A stretch of 64,000 bases of DNA, taken from NCBI RefSeq assembly GCF_001282785.1, contig NZ_CVUA01000001.1:372001-436000 (forward strand), given 5' to 3'. Source of the DNA: Halolamina sediminis. Lineage in GTDB: Archaea > Halobacteriota > Halobacteria > Halobacteriales > Haloferacaceae. Position numbers and translations under genes: made by a program. This document shows, in pieces, positions 52,080-64,000 of this stretch. The notes beneath the pieces are model-generated. The model was not told where the DNA came from. It searched no databases and saw only the letters and a program-made list of their open reading frames with translations. Numbering within the stretch: position 1 is the stretch's first letter; the number at the start of each line of letters is the position of its first letter.

Positions 52080-53101
52080 GCGACCCCCTGCTCTCGGTTC
52101 GGGAGCTGAAGCGCCACTACCCGGTCCGGTCGGGGATCCTCAAGCGACAGACGGGGGCGGTCCGGGCCGTCGACGGGGTGAGCTTCGACCTCCAGCGCGG
52201 CGAGACGCTGGCGATCGTCGGTGAGTCCGGCTGCGGGAAGTCGACGCTCGCGGAGACGGTGATCGGGCTCGACGAGCCCACCGACGGAGAGGTGATCTTC
52301 GACGGCGACTCCCTCGCCGGCGGCGCGGACAAGGCGTTCCGCCGCCGGGTCCAGATGGTGTTTCAGGACCCGTTCTCGACGCTGAACGAGCGCATGACCG
52401 TCGGCCGCATCGTCGCCGAGCCGCTGGTGATCCACGGCGGGCGGGAGGACGACCGGGCGGGGTACGTCCGGGAACTGCTCGAGACGGTGGGGCTCGATCC
52501 CGAGCGCCACTACGACGCGTTCCCCCACGAGCTCTCGGGCGGGCAGCGCCAGCGCGTGGGCATCGCCCGCGCGCTCGCGCTCGAGCCCGACCTGCTCGTC
52601 CTCGACGAGCCCGTCTCCGCGCTGGACGTGAGCGTTCGCGCCGGTATTCTGGAGCTCCTGCGGGACCTACAAGCAGAGCGCGGGCTGACGTACCTGCTGA
52701 TCAGCCACGACGTGAGCGTCGTCCGGCAGGTGGCCGACCGCGTGGCGGTGATGTACCTCGGGGAGTTCGTCGAACTCGGCGGTCTCGGGACCGTCCTCGA
52801 CGACCCGGCCCACCCCTACACTGAGGCGCTGCTGTCGAGCGTCCCGCGAGTCCGGGCCGAACCGCAGCCGGACGAGCGCATCCGCCTCCCCGGCTCGCCG
52901 CCAGACTCCGCCGATCCGCCCGATGGCTGTCGGTTCCACCCGCGGTGTCACCTGCGTGAGCGCCTCGACGACGACGCCGCGGCGCGGTGTGTGGCCGCGG
53001 ACCCGGAGCTCACGGAGCGCGAGTCCGGCGGGGAGCCCCGGCCCGGGAGCGACGACGGACGGACGGTCGCGTGTCACTTCCGACCCGACGGGAATTACTG
53101 A
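52076..53101 (+). CDS. ABC transporter ATP-binding protein, DppF type
   Basis: 341 residues. Walker A GESGCGKST, signature HELSGGQRQRVGIARALALE, Walker B LLVLDEPVSALD and switch LLISHDVS. The C-terminal domain repeats DPPDGCRFHPRCHLRERLDD. The start is GTG 52076, overlapping the DppD stop; ATG or GTG codons further upstream would sit inside dppD. Last gene of the importer operon. Confidence 0.92.
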   Translation: MSDPLLSVRELKRHYPVRSGILKRQTGAVRAVDGVSFDLQRGETLAIVGESGCGKSTLAETVIGLDEPTDGEVIFDGDSLAGGADKAFRRRVQMVFQDPFSTLNERMTVGRIVAEPLVIHGGREDDRAGYVRELLETVGLDPERHYDAFPHELSGGQRQRVGIARALALEPDLLVLDEPVSALDVSVRAGILELLRDLQAERGLTYLLISHDVSVVRQVADRVAVMYLGEFVELGGLGTVLDDPAHPYTEALLSSVPRVRAEPQPDERIRLPGSPPDSADPPDGCRFHPRCHLRERLDDDAAARCVAADPELTERESGGEPRPGSDDGRTVACHFRPDGNY

Positions 53102-53115
53102 AGGGAATTTTCTTA

Positions 53116-53136
53116 AGTAGTAATTATTAAGCTACT
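53116..53136 (+). promoter_or_regulatory. metE-pair promoter with dyad
   Basis: AT-rich TAATTATTAA (53121-53130) lies about 30 bases before ATG 53156 and is flanked by AGTAG (53116-53120) and CTACT (53132-53136). This may be an operator over the TATA box. Confidence 0.5.
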
Positions 53137-53155
53137 GCATCCGTTACGCATCCCC

Positions 53156-54172
53156 ATGACCGAGCGAGTCGCGACCACGCTGGGATTGCACCCACTGCCA
53201 GACTGGGCGAAAGACGAACTCTCGGACCTGAAAGGCCACCAGAAGGGGGATCTCGTCGACGGCGACGAGGAACCCGAGGTCCGCGCGGCGTACGAGCGCG
53301 TCCGCGAGGTGCTGATCGAGGACCAGCGCGCGGCCGGCCTCGACCGGCTCGTCGAGGGACAGGGGCGCTGGGACGACTTCCTCGCACACCCGCTGGCGGT
53401 CCACGAGAGCGTGGAGACCGGCGGGATCGTGCGCTACTACGACAACAACAACTTCTACCGCGACCCCCGCGTCGTCGACGATCTCGCGGCCAGCGGTGAC
53501 GTACCCGCCGAACTCGACGCCGCGATGGGGCTACTGAACGACGACGAATCTCTCCAGACGGTCCTTCCCGGCCCCTACACGCTCGCCGAGCTCGCCACCG
53601 ACGAGCACTACGGCGACGAGGCCGAGTTCCTCGCCGCCATCGCGGCGTTCCTCGCCGGCGAGGTCGAAGCACTCCCGGCCCACGAGACACTGTTTCTGCT
53701 CGACCCATCGCTGGTGACCGATCCCCCCGAGGACGACGAGAACGAGCGCGTCAGCGATGCGGTCGACACGGTGGCGAACGCCACGGACGCCGACGTGGTG
53801 CTTCAGAGCTACTGGGGCGCCCACGAGGAGAAAACGTACGCCCACCTGATGGACGCCGACGTCGACGCGCTCGGGTTCGACTTCGTCGCCGGCGACCGCG
53901 ACGCCCACCTGTACAACGTCACCGAGTTCGGCACGAAAGACGACATATCCCTCGGCCTCGTCGACGGGCAGAACACCGCCGTCGAGAGCGCCGACACCGT
54001 CGCCGAGCGGATCGACTGGGTGCAGGAGCAGATACCGAGTCAGACGTTCGACACAGTCTACGCGACGCCGAACACCGAGCTCGCCTACCTCCCCGTCTCG
54101 ACGTACCGCGAGAAGCTCTCGGTGCTGGCCGAGGCGGCCGAGATCGCCCCGGAGACGGAGGTGAGCGCCTGA
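53156..54172 (+). CDS. MetE-like protein, N-terminal-half type (no zinc ligands)
   Basis: 338 residues, (beta/alpha)8 barrel of the UROD/MetE superfamily. LPGPYTLAELATDEHYGDEAEF matches the same segment in the next gene (ITGPYTLANWAFDEQYGDSE). Where the partner has the zinc ligands HVCYG and PDCG, this protein has LQSYWGAH and YATPNTEL, so it cannot hold the catalytic zinc. In bacterial MetE the N-terminal barrel is likewise zinc-free. It probably works with the next gene product in homocysteine methylation. Stop overlaps the next start by one base. Confidence 0.82.
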   Translation: MTERVATTLGLHPLPDWAKDELSDLKGHQKGDLVDGDEEPEVRAAYERVREVLIEDQRAAGLDRLVEGQGRWDDFLAHPLAVHESVETGGIVRYYDNNNFYRDPRVVDDLAASGDVPAELDAAMGLLNDDESLQTVLPGPYTLAELATDEHYGDEAEFLAAIAAFLAGEVEALPAHETLFLLDPSLVTDPPEDDENERVSDAVDTVANATDADVVLQSYWGAHEEKTYAHLMDADVDALGFDFVAGDRDAHLYNVTEFGTKDDISLGLVDGQNTAVESADTVAERIDWVQEQIPSQTFDTVYATPNTELAYLPVSTYREKLSVLAEAAEIAPETEVSA

Positions 54173-55251
54173 TGGCCCGCGACGCCGCCAACCGCGAGCA
54201 GTTCCGTCCCGACGACCACGCACACGACCACTTCCTGCTGACGAGCGTGGTCGGCTCCTACCCCAAGCCGACGTGGCTCAACCGCGCCGACGACCTCGTC
54301 GAGGACCCCGACTCCTCCTTCGACGAGGATGACCTCGACGAAGCGCACGACGACGCCTGCCGCCTGATCACCGAGGAGCACGAGCGCGCGGGGCTGGACA
54401 CGGTCGTCGACGGCGAGATGCGCCGCAACGAGATGGTGGAGTTCTTCGCCGAACGCATCGACGGCTACGAGTTCAACGGCCCCGTGAAGGTCTGGGGCCA
54501 CAACTACTTCGACAAGCCCAGCGTCGTCGAGGCGGTCAGCTACGACGAGCCGTGGCTGGTCGACGAGTTCGAGTTCACCGACGACGTGGCCGACCGCCCG
54601 GTCAAGGTGCCGATCACCGGGCCGTACACCCTCGCGAACTGGGCGTTCGACGAACAGTACGGCGACAGCGAGGCGCTGGCGTACGACCTCGCCGAACTGG
54701 TGAACGAGGAGATCGAGAAGCTGGTCGCGGCGGGCGCCCGCTACATCCAGATCGACGAGCCCGCGCTGGCGACGACGCCCGACGACCACGCCATCGTCGG
54801 CGGCTGTCTGGAGCGGATCGCCGATGGCGTGCCGGAAAACGTCCGGATCGGCCTCCACGTCTGCTACGGCGACTACTCCCGAATCTATCCCGAACTCAAC
54901 GAGTTCCCCGTCGACGAGGTCGACCTCGAACTCTGTAACGGCGACTACGAGCAGATCGAGACGTTCGCCGACGGCGAGTTCGCGCCCGACCTCGCGCTCG
55001 GCGTTGTCGACGCACACACCGCCGAGGTCGAGAGCGTCGAAGAGATCGAGGAGAACATCCGGCAGGGGCTGAAGGTGGTGCCGCCGGAGAAGCTCACCAT
55101 CTCGCCGGACTGCGGGCTGAAGCTGCTTCCCCGCGAGGCGGCCTACCAGAAGACCGCCAACCTCGTGACCGCCGCCCGGAACGTCGAGGCCGACCTCGAC
55201 GCCGGCGAGATCGACGTGCCGGTTCGCGACGCGGCGACTGCCGACGACTGA
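54172..55251 (+). CDS. metE: Methionine synthase, MetE-type zinc-dependent catalytic subunit
   Basis: 359 residues. Transfers a methyl group to homocysteine. LLTSVVGSYPKPTWL begins the barrel; zinc ligands are His and Cys in GLHVCYGDYS, Glu in VDLELCNGD and Cys in SPDCGLKLLP. Substrate residues IQIDEPAL and GVVDAHTAEVES match the family. It corresponds to the C-terminal half of bacterial MetE. The methyl donor in archaea may be a corrinoid protein or a folate; the sequence does not settle this. Confidence 0.9.
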   Translation: MARDAANREQFRPDDHAHDHFLLTSVVGSYPKPTWLNRADDLVEDPDSSFDEDDLDEAHDDACRLITEEHERAGLDTVVDGEMRRNEMVEFFAERIDGYEFNGPVKVWGHNYFDKPSVVEAVSYDEPWLVDEFEFTDDVADRPVKVPITGPYTLANWAFDEQYGDSEALAYDLAELVNEEIEKLVAAGARYIQIDEPALATTPDDHAIVGGCLERIADGVPENVRIGLHVCYGDYSRIYPELNEFPVDEVDLELCNGDYEQIETFADGEFAPDLALGVVDAHTAEVESVEEIEENIRQGLKVVPPEKLTISPDCGLKLLPREAAYQKTANLVTAARNVEADLDAGEIDVPVRDAATADD

Positions 55252-55277
55252 AACGCCACGAGAAAAGGGATTTTGCG

Positions 55278-55562
55278 TTACTCGTCGCTCGATTCGATCA
55301 CGTCGACGACGGGGCCCGCCTCGGCGGCGTCGTCCTCGTCGTCGCTGCCCTCACTCGGCGTGGGCAGGAACGGCGCGATCAGTGCGGCGACGGCTAGCAG
55401 CACCGACCCGTACCGGACGGCGTCGACGTACCAGTCCTCGGCGTCGAGGTCCTCGGGGTTCTCGTAGCCGACCAGCATCGAGCGCTTGCCGATCTCGATC
55501 GACTTCTCGGGGAGGGCGGCGCCGGCGACGCCGGCGACGAACGTGATGGCTCTCAGGAGCAT
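55278..55562 (-). CDS. Small membrane-associated protein, function unknown
   Basis: 94 residues. Hydrophobic start LLRAITFVAGVAGAALPE, a polar middle (SMLVGYENPEDLDAEDWYVD), one membrane helix (GSVLLAVAALIAPFLP) and an acidic tail. The middle stretch looks conserved-type, but I do not recognise a named family. It is convergent with metE. Confidence 0.7.
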   Translation of the reverse strand: MLLRAITFVAGVAGAALPEKSIEIGKRSMLVGYENPEDLDAEDWYVDAVRYGSVLLAVAALIAPFLPTPSEGSDDEDDAAEAGPVVDVIESSDE

Positions 55563-55650
55563 ACACGAACCGTTCGGCCTCCGGACACGAGGCGTTTGCG
55601 GTTCCGGCGCCGTCGCTCGCGACCGGGGAGAAAGCGGAGAAGACGAAGCG

Positions 55651-56115
55651 TTACTCGTACAGCCAGGCTTCGTCGGGGCGCTCGTAGTCGATCAGCTCCG
55701 CCTCGTCGAAGAACAGATCGATCTCGCGCTCGTTCGAGCCCGGGTCCTCGTGGTCCGAGGCGTGGATGACGTTGCGTCCGAGGTCCAGTCCGAGGTCGCC
55801 GCGGATCGTGCCCGCGGGCGACTCGGCGGGGTCGGTCTCGCCGACCATCGATCGGACCTGTCGGGTCGCGTCCTGTCCCTCCCAGACCATCGCGAAGACG
55901 GGGCCGGAAGTGATGAACTCGACGAGACCCTCGAAGAACGGCTTGTCCTCGTGCTCGCCGTAGTGCTCCTCGGCGAGATCACGCGGGATCTCGATGAACT
56001 TTCCGGCGACCAGCTTCAGGCCGCGCTGCTCGAACCGGGAGACGATCTCGCCGATCAGGCCGCGCTTGACGCCGTCGGGCTTGACCATCACGAACGTTCG
56101 CTCGCGCTCGCTCAT
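55651..56115 (-). CDS. ndk: Nucleoside diphosphate kinase
   Basis: 154 residues. [18 protein letters not shown] begins the fold; the phosphorylated active-site His lies in [19 protein letters not shown]. Balances NTP pools. The start overlaps rpl24e by four bases. Last gene of the rpl7ae-rps28e-rpl24e-ndk cluster, a conserved archaeal arrangement. Confidence 0.96.
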   Translation of the reverse strand: MSERERTFVMVKPDGVKRGLIGEIVSRFEQRGLKLVAGKFIEIPRDLAEEHYGEHEDKPFFEGLVEFITSGPVFAMVWEGQDATRQVRSMVGETDPAESPAGTIRGDLGLDLGRNVIHASDHEDPGSNEREIDLFFDEAELIDYERPDEAWLYE

Positions 56116-56438
56116 TCCTCGTCCTCCTCGTCGGCGTCCGCTTCGGCTTCGTCAGCTTCCTCGTCGGCCTCGGACTCAGCTTCCTCCTCTGCTTCGTCCG
56201 CTTCTTCTTCGACGGCTTCCTCGGCCTCTTCCTCGGGTTCGGTCTCCTCGACCTCGACGCCGTGGTCGCCGCCTTCCTCGGTCCACTCCAGATCCCGGGG
56301 CTCGCGCCCGAGGTCGGCGTTCTTCTCACATTTCGCCGAGCAGTAGTGGACGACGCTGCCGTTCGTGTGGACGAACATCGTGCCCGTGCCGGGCTCGACG
56401 TCGTCGCCACAGTAGTCACAGGTTCGATTCTGGGGCAT
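56112..56438 (-). CDS. rpl24e: 50S ribosomal protein L24e with long acidic tail
   Basis: 108 residues. The first 60 are L24e: zinc-binding Cys in [14 protein letters not shown] and [10 protein letters not shown]. The last 45 or so residues are almost only Glu, Asp and Ala (for example [17 protein letters not shown]). That tail is much longer than in most archaeal L24e, which are about 60 residues. It starts one base from the rps28e end. The tail could be a halophile feature or a binding surface. Confidence 0.92.
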   Translation of the reverse strand: MPQNRTCDYCGDDVEPGTGTMFVHTNGSVVHYCSAKCEKNADLGREPRDLEWTEEGGDHGVEVEETEPEEEAEEAVEEEADEAEEEAESEADEEADEAEADADEEDEE

Positions 56439-56665
56439 CAGGCACCTCCGATGGAGTCGGCGTCACGCTGGGTCTCCCGCAGCTGGAGGATGTCGCCCTC
56501 CCGCACGGGACCCAGCACGTTCCGCGTGATGATGCGGCCTTGGTTCGAGCCGTCCTGGATGCGGCACTTGACCTGCATCGCCTCGCCGTGCATCCCGGTT
56601 TTGCCGACGATCTCGATCACCTCGGCCGGCGTCGATTCCGTGCCGTTCTCCTCTTCTGCGCTCAT
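56438..56665 (-). CDS. rps28e: 30S ribosomal protein S28e
   Basis: 75 residues. [20 protein letters not shown], then [19 protein letters not shown] is the whole S28e OB-fold. Ends [12 protein letters not shown] with the usual LRETEREA-type tail. Starts three bases after the rpl7ae stop and overlaps rpl24e by one base. Confidence 0.95.
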   Translation of the reverse strand: MSAEEENGTESTPAEVIEIVGKTGMHGEAMQVKCRIQDGSNQGRIITRNVLGPVREGDILQLRETQRDADSIGGA

Positions 56666-56668
56666 GGG

Positions 56669-57031
56669 TTACCGGAGTTCCTCGACCTTCTCGGAGATGT
56701 CCTCGACGTCGTCCTCGGCGTCGCCGGCGTCGACGATGCCGGCGGCGGCGCTGCCGACCTCGAGGCCGGCGGCGTGACCCAGGTCGTCCTGAGTCTCGAC
56801 GAAGACGACCGCGATGCCCTTCTCCTCGGCGAGTTCGGGCAGGTGCATGACGATCTCCTCGGGCTCGACGTCCTCGGCGACGAACACGAGATCCGCGTTC
56901 CCGCGCTCGACGGCCTTGGTCGTCTCGTTGGTTCCTTTCTTCACGGTGCCGGTGTCCCGGGCGACCTCGAGCGCGTCGAGCGCGCGGTCGGCGAGGTCGG
57001 CGGGGGTCTCGTAGTCGACGTAAACTGGCAT
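56669..57031 (-). CDS. rpl7ae: 50S ribosomal protein L7Ae (K-turn binding protein)
   Basis: 120 residues. Contains [19 protein letters not shown], the RNA-binding loop, and [20 protein letters not shown]. Part of the ribosome and also of box C/D and H/ACA RNPs and RNase P. ATG 57031 ([10 protein letters not shown]) is clear. The leader contains a perfect inverted repeat (57068-57098). First gene of the ribosomal/ndk operon. Confidence 0.95.
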   Translation of the reverse strand: MPVYVDYETPADLADRALDALEVARDTGTVKKGTNETTKAVERGNADLVFVAEDVEPEEIVMHLPELAEEKGIAVVFVETQDDLGHAAGLEVGSAAAGIVDAGDAEDDVEDISEKVEELR

Positions 57032-57067
57032 TGTTGTAGTACCTCGTCCTGCCTGCGGGCTCGACTG

Positions 57068-57098
57068 CCCCACCGGAACTGCGTCCCTGACGGTGGGG
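57068..57098 (-). promoter_or_regulatory. Leader hairpin of rpl7ae
   Basis: CCCCACCG (57068-57075) and CGGTGGGG (57091-57098) pair perfectly over a 15-base loop, about 40 bases before the rpl7ae ATG on the minus strand. It could be a control site in the mRNA. Confidence 0.45.
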
Positions 57099-57175
57099 AG
57101 TATCATCAACCCCTGACAGGCTTCGCTCCTCGATTCGCTAGCCCCACGTAAAAGCGTGTTCAAACTGCCGGCACC

Positions 57176-61295
<4,120 letters not shown>

Positions 61296-61363
61296 GGCTC
61301 CGCGTCAGTGCCGGGAGGAAAAAATCCCCCGACTGCTCGGTCGTGCGATCGTTCGACCGAACC

Positions 61364-62758
61364 TCAGTCGAGCGCCCGCTCGACCGACTCCGCGATCCGA
61401 AGCAGGAAGCCGTCCGCCCCCGGCGGCCCGACCAACTGCAGCCCCACTGGCCGGCCGTCGACCTCGCCGCAGGGGACCGACACGGCGGGCGCGCCGGTGG
61501 CGTTGAACGGGGCGGTGTTCTCGACGGTGTCGAGCACCGACACGCCGCCCTTCCCCGGCACGGCGCCGAAGGCGGGCGCCGGGATCGTCGTCGTCGGCAC
61601 CGCGAGCACGTCGATATCGGTGAACAGCGCCTGCTGGCGGCGGATCGCGCGCCGCCGAGCGTCCCACGTCCGGCCGTACGCGTCGGGCGCACGATCGAGC
61701 AGCGCTCGGCCGGTCTCGATCAGGTCCCGGACCCGCCCGGGCAGCGAGTCGCGGCGTTCGTTCGCTTCCCGGAGCGCCGCCCGCAGGTCCGCCGGCAGCC
61801 CCGTCCCGAGCAGCCCGCCCCGCGCGAGCAGTGCCCCGAACTCCATCACCGTCGCGGCGTCGTTGGCGTCGACTGCCGCCGCGGCCTCGGGGAACGCCAC
61901 CGACTCGACCTCGGCGTCCATCTCGACCGCGGCGCTGGTCACGGCCGACTCGATCGCCGCCTCGATCTCGGGGGTGGCGGCCGCCATGAACTCCGCGGGG
62001 ACGCCCAGCCGCAGCCCCGACGGGGTCCGGTCGAGATCATCGACGAAGGAGAGCCGGGAGGGCGCGGTCAGCGATTCGGGGTGTGTCGCTTCGCGGCCGG
62101 CGATCGCTTCCAGTACCTGCGCCGCGGTGGCGACCCCGTCGGCGAGCACGCCGACGTGGTCGTTCGACGGCGAGAGCGGCACGACGCCCTCGGTCGGGAC
62201 CATCCCGTAGGTGGGCTTGTAGCCGACGACGCCACAGAACGAGGCGGGGATGCGGACGCTGCCGGCGGTGTCGGTGCCCAGCGCAGCGTCGACCTCGCCG
62301 CCCGCGACTGCCGCGGCGCTGCCCGCCGAGGAGCCGCCGGGGACGTGCCCCTCGACCGCGGGGTTCTCCGTCCGGCCGCGCGCGCTTAGTTCCCCGGTCG
62401 TCCCGAACGCGAACGGATCCATGTCCGTGGTGCCGACGATCGACCCGCCCGCCGCCCGGAGCCGTTCGACCGCGACGGCGTCGATATCGGGCGTCCACTC
62501 GAAGCAGTCGGTACCACAGGTCGTCGTCACGCCGCCGACGGCGATGTTCTCCTTCACCGCGAGATCGAACTCGGCGAGCGATCCCGACAGCGGCGCGTCG
62601 GCGATGAACGTCTCCGCGAAGGCGTCGTAGGGGTCCGCCCGATCCTGTGGATACGGCGGATCGAACGCGCCGGCGACGCTGTCGGCCGGCAGCGACCGGA
62701 CCCGCTCGAGGTAGTCGTCGACCCAAGCCTCGACTCGTGGCGGGTCGGCGTTCTCCAT
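61364..62758 (-). CDS. Amidase (amidase signature family)
   Basis: 464 residues. The Ser-cisSer-Lys triad is visible: Lys in LAVKENIAVGG, cis-Ser in VPGGSSAGSAAAVAGG, and nucleophilic Ser in TDTAGSVRIPASFCG. It resembles GatA, but no GatB or GatC is nearby, so it may be a free amidase. A CCCTTATGC box upstream (about 62783-62791) is a likely promoter. Confidence 0.88.
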   Translation of the reverse strand: MENADPPRVEAWVDDYLERVRSLPADSVAGAFDPPYPQDRADPYDAFAETFIADAPLSGSLAEFDLAVKENIAVGGVTTTCGTDCFEWTPDIDAVAVERLRAAGGSIVGTTDMDPFAFGTTGELSARGRTENPAVEGHVPGGSSAGSAAAVAGGEVDAALGTDTAGSVRIPASFCGVVGYKPTYGMVPTEGVVPLSPSNDHVGVLADGVATAAQVLEAIAGREATHPESLTAPSRLSFVDDLDRTPSGLRLGVPAEFMAAATPEIEAAIESAVTSAAVEMDAEVESVAFPEAAAAVDANDAATVMEFGALLARGGLLGTGLPADLRAALREANERRDSLPGRVRDLIETGRALLDRAPDAYGRTWDARRRAIRRQQALFTDIDVLAVPTTTIPAPAFGAVPGKGGVSVLDTVENTAPFNATGAPAVSVPCGEVDGRPVGLQLVGPPGADGFLLRIAESVERALD

Positions 62759-62822
62759 GTCCGGCCGTTTTCGCCGTACGCATAAGGGCTGTTTGGCCGC
62801 TACATTCCTCGCCCCGGGCGGT

Positions 62823-62842
62823 CCCCGCCCTTGAGGGAGGGG
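62823..62842 (-). terminator. Hairpin after the tetR-like gene
   Basis: CCCC-G-CCCT and AGGG-A-GGGG are nearly perfect arms around TG, about 20 bases past the stop of the TetR gene and before the amidase promoter. It fits a transcript end, but no T-run is present. Confidence 0.35.
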
Positions 62843-62861
62843 TTCCCGACCGCGACCGACC

Positions 62862-63476
62862 CTACTCCTCGACGATCAGTGAGTCGATGACGAACTCGTC
62901 GATGGCCTGTAGCGCCTGCTCCGGCGCGTCGTCGTGGCCAAGCGAGAGCTTCCGTTCCCGGGCCGCGTGGATCACGTCGGTGATGAGTTGGCCCGTGCGC
63001 TCGGGGTCGGTGTTCCGGAACTCCCCCTGCTCGATCCCCTCGGTCACGACCTGCGTGATGCCGCCCCGGAGGCGTCGGTGGTGTTCGTCGAATATCTTCC
63101 GGTGGCGCTCGTCGTTCTGTGCGTGGGTGAACAGCTCGTGGTACACTTTCATCCGCTCCCAGTGGTCGAACTCCTCGAATCCCGGCCCGAACAGACACTG
63201 CCGGACGCGGAGATCCAACTCCTCGCGGGGCGGGACGTCCCGGTCGACCTCGACGCTACCCTCGTACTGTTCGATGATGTACTCGAGGAAGTTCGCCAGC
63301 AGGTCGTACTTCCCGTCGTAGTGGTAGTGGATGATCTGGCGGGTCTTCTCCATCTCCTCGCCGATGTCCCGCATTCGGAGGTCGGCGTAGCCGTGCTCGC
63401 TGACGGCTCGGAACGTCGCCTCCATGATCTCGGTCCGGGTTTCCTCGGGGACTCGATCCTCCCCCAGCTCGCTCAT
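62862..63476 (-). CDS. TetR-family transcriptional regulator
   Basis: 204 residues. The N-terminal HTH is ETRTEIMEATFRAVSEHGYA, then LRMRDIGEEMEKTRQIIHYH and YDGKYDLLANFLEYI, the classical TetR pattern. The C-terminal ligand domain begins near residue 80. The start is ATG 63476. Immediately upstream lies the inverted repeat at 63479-63507 overlapping its own TATA, so it probably represses itself. The adjacent amidase may be another target. Confidence 0.9.
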   Translation of the reverse strand: MSELGEDRVPEETRTEIMEATFRAVSEHGYADLRMRDIGEEMEKTRQIIHYHYDGKYDLLANFLEYIIEQYEGSVEVDRDVPPREELDLRVRQCLFGPGFEEFDHWERMKVYHELFTHAQNDERHRKIFDEHHRRLRGGITQVVTEGIEQGEFRNTDPERTGQLITDVIHAARERKLSLGHDDAPEQALQAIDEFVIDSLIVEE

Positions 63477-63478
63477 AT

Positions 63479-63507
63479 GCGCTATACCCCGGTGGGCTAT
63501 ATAGCGC
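63479..63507 (-). promoter_or_regulatory. Operator/TATA of the TetR gene
   Basis: GCGCTATA (63479-63486) and TATAGCGC (63500-63507) are perfect inverted arms 13 bases apart. The second arm contains the TATA-like CTATATAG, about 25 bases before the TetR ATG on the minus strand, so a bound dimer would block initiation. Confidence 0.65.
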
Positions 63508-63774
63508 TTTTCTCGTTTGGCGCCCCCACCGAGCGACTGAAGCGTCCCGACCCGGCGACAGTCGTTGACTGAACCGCTGACGGTAATTCACACACCCCCG
63601 GGAGCTTTTTGCGTTTTGGGGCGCTCTGCTCGGCCGTGTTCCCCACTCGTCGCCGCGGTATGCGTGCGCCGTAGCGACGGGTGGAGCCTTCTCGGCGCCG
63701 GCGCGGGGTAGGACACGCGGCGGCGCCGTCCGGTGAACCCCTCGTTCCCGGGCACCGTTCGACCACCGAAACCG

Positions 63775-63791
63775 GCGGGCTTTAGGCCCGC
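63775..63791 (+). promoter_or_regulatory. metG promoter palindrome
   Basis: GCGGGC-TTTAG-GCCCGC surrounds CTTTAGG, about 27 bases before ATG 63811. The TATA-like core lies in the loop of a 6-bp inverted repeat. Confidence 0.45.
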
Positions 63792-63810
63792 ATCGACAAC
63801 TTCCACCCAG

Positions 63811-64000
63811 ATGAGCCACGAGGAGTTCCCGACCGACCGTCCCGCGGTGGTGACGTGTGGACTGCCGTACGCAAACGGCGACCTCCACATCGGTCACCTC
63901 CGGGGGTACACCGCGGCGGACGCGCTGCATCGCTCGATCGAGAAGCTCGGCCAGCAGTCGGCGTACGTCTGCGGCTCGGACATGCACGGCACCCCCATCG
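63811..64000 (+). CDS. metG: Methionyl-tRNA synthetase, N-terminal part (cut by window end)
   Basis: The first 63 residues. [20 protein letters not shown] carries the class I HIGH motif, and GSDMHGTP follows at the edge, both diagnostic of MetRS. ATG 63811 fits the promoter at 63775-63791. The gene continues past base 64000. Confidence 0.93.
   Translation, partial: MSHEEFPTDRPAVVTCGLPYANGDLHIGHLRGYTAADALHRSIEKLGQQSAYVCGSDMHGTPI

Larger units (their letters stand above)
63477..63810. other. Divergent gap between the TetR gene and metG
   Basis: 334 bases holding the TetR operator (63479-63507), an A/T-richer stretch around 63600-63622 (GAGCTTTTTGCGTTTTGGGG) and the metG promoter palindrome. 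No coding potential was found between 63510 and 63770. Confidence 0.6.

Overview
This window comes from an extremely halophilic archaeon (class Halobacteria); I cannot fix the genus. The DNA is very GC-rich and most predicted proteins are strongly acidic. The information-processing genes are archaeal: proteasome-activating nucleotidase, aIF5B, NOB1, ribosomal proteins S19e, L7Ae, S28e and L24e, a PDCD5-type DNA-binding protein, class I lysyl-tRNA synthetase and TmcA. Secreted proteins mostly carry twin-arginine (Tat) leaders. Tryptophan genes are ordered trpD-F-E-G, as known from Haloferax. Many genes have a TATA-like box 25-30 nt before the start codon, as expected for leaderless haloarchaeal transcripts.

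Layout. 1-8.3 kb: end of an oligopeptidase F gene, pan, two small membrane proteins, pyruvoyl-dependent arginine decarboxylase, a dispersed intergenic repeat (4.1-4.35 kb), a large DUF2298-type membrane protein and a Tat-exported hydrolase that lacks an ATG. 8.4-17.7 kb: aIF5B, PRC-barrel protein, NOB1, CPBP protease, glucose-6-phosphate isomerase, a second, inverted copy of the repeat, UspA, DHH phosphoesterase, the PitA-type heme protein and PadR. 17.8-30 kb: core genes, including two M50 proteases, LysS, PyrH, MoaE, ThiL, S19e, PDCD5 and HisS. 30-34 kb: the trpDFEG operon on the minus strand, then tRNA-Val(GAC). 34-37 kb: a 2Fe-2S ferredoxin and an APC permease coupled to a UspA-like gene. 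37-40.2 kb: a cluster of membrane-anchored winged-helix proteins and a TrmB-type regulator.

40.6-47.4 kb is the most distinctive region. Four paralogous secreted proteins of TasA/camelysin type share a conserved core (ending in FYAE) and have SipW-like or Tat-like leaders. One carries a von Willebrand A domain inserted inside that core. They are followed by a Sec11/SipW-type signal peptidase with a C-terminal extension, a Thr/Pro-rich stalk protein and a 54-residue membrane protein. Most downstream junctions overlap by a few bases. Two of the leaders contain a matching pair of RNA hairpins, the second of which covers the ribosome-binding site. I infer a surface-fibre or matrix assembly locus with its own processing peptidase.

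47.4-53.1 kb: a five-gene peptide/nickel-type ABC importer. 53.1-55.3 kb: a split MetE-like methionine synthase pair. 55.3-57 kb: rpl7ae-rps28e-rpl24e-ndk. 57.2-64 kb: TmcA, ferredoxin, a DUF456 protein, alpha/beta hydrolase, amidase, an apparently autoregulated TetR gene and the start of methionyl-tRNA synthetase.

The unexplained structure is concentrated in three places: the two copies of the intergenic repeat with compensatory changes in a long stem, palindromes inside lysS and trpE, and the paired hairpins upstream of the TasA-like genes.
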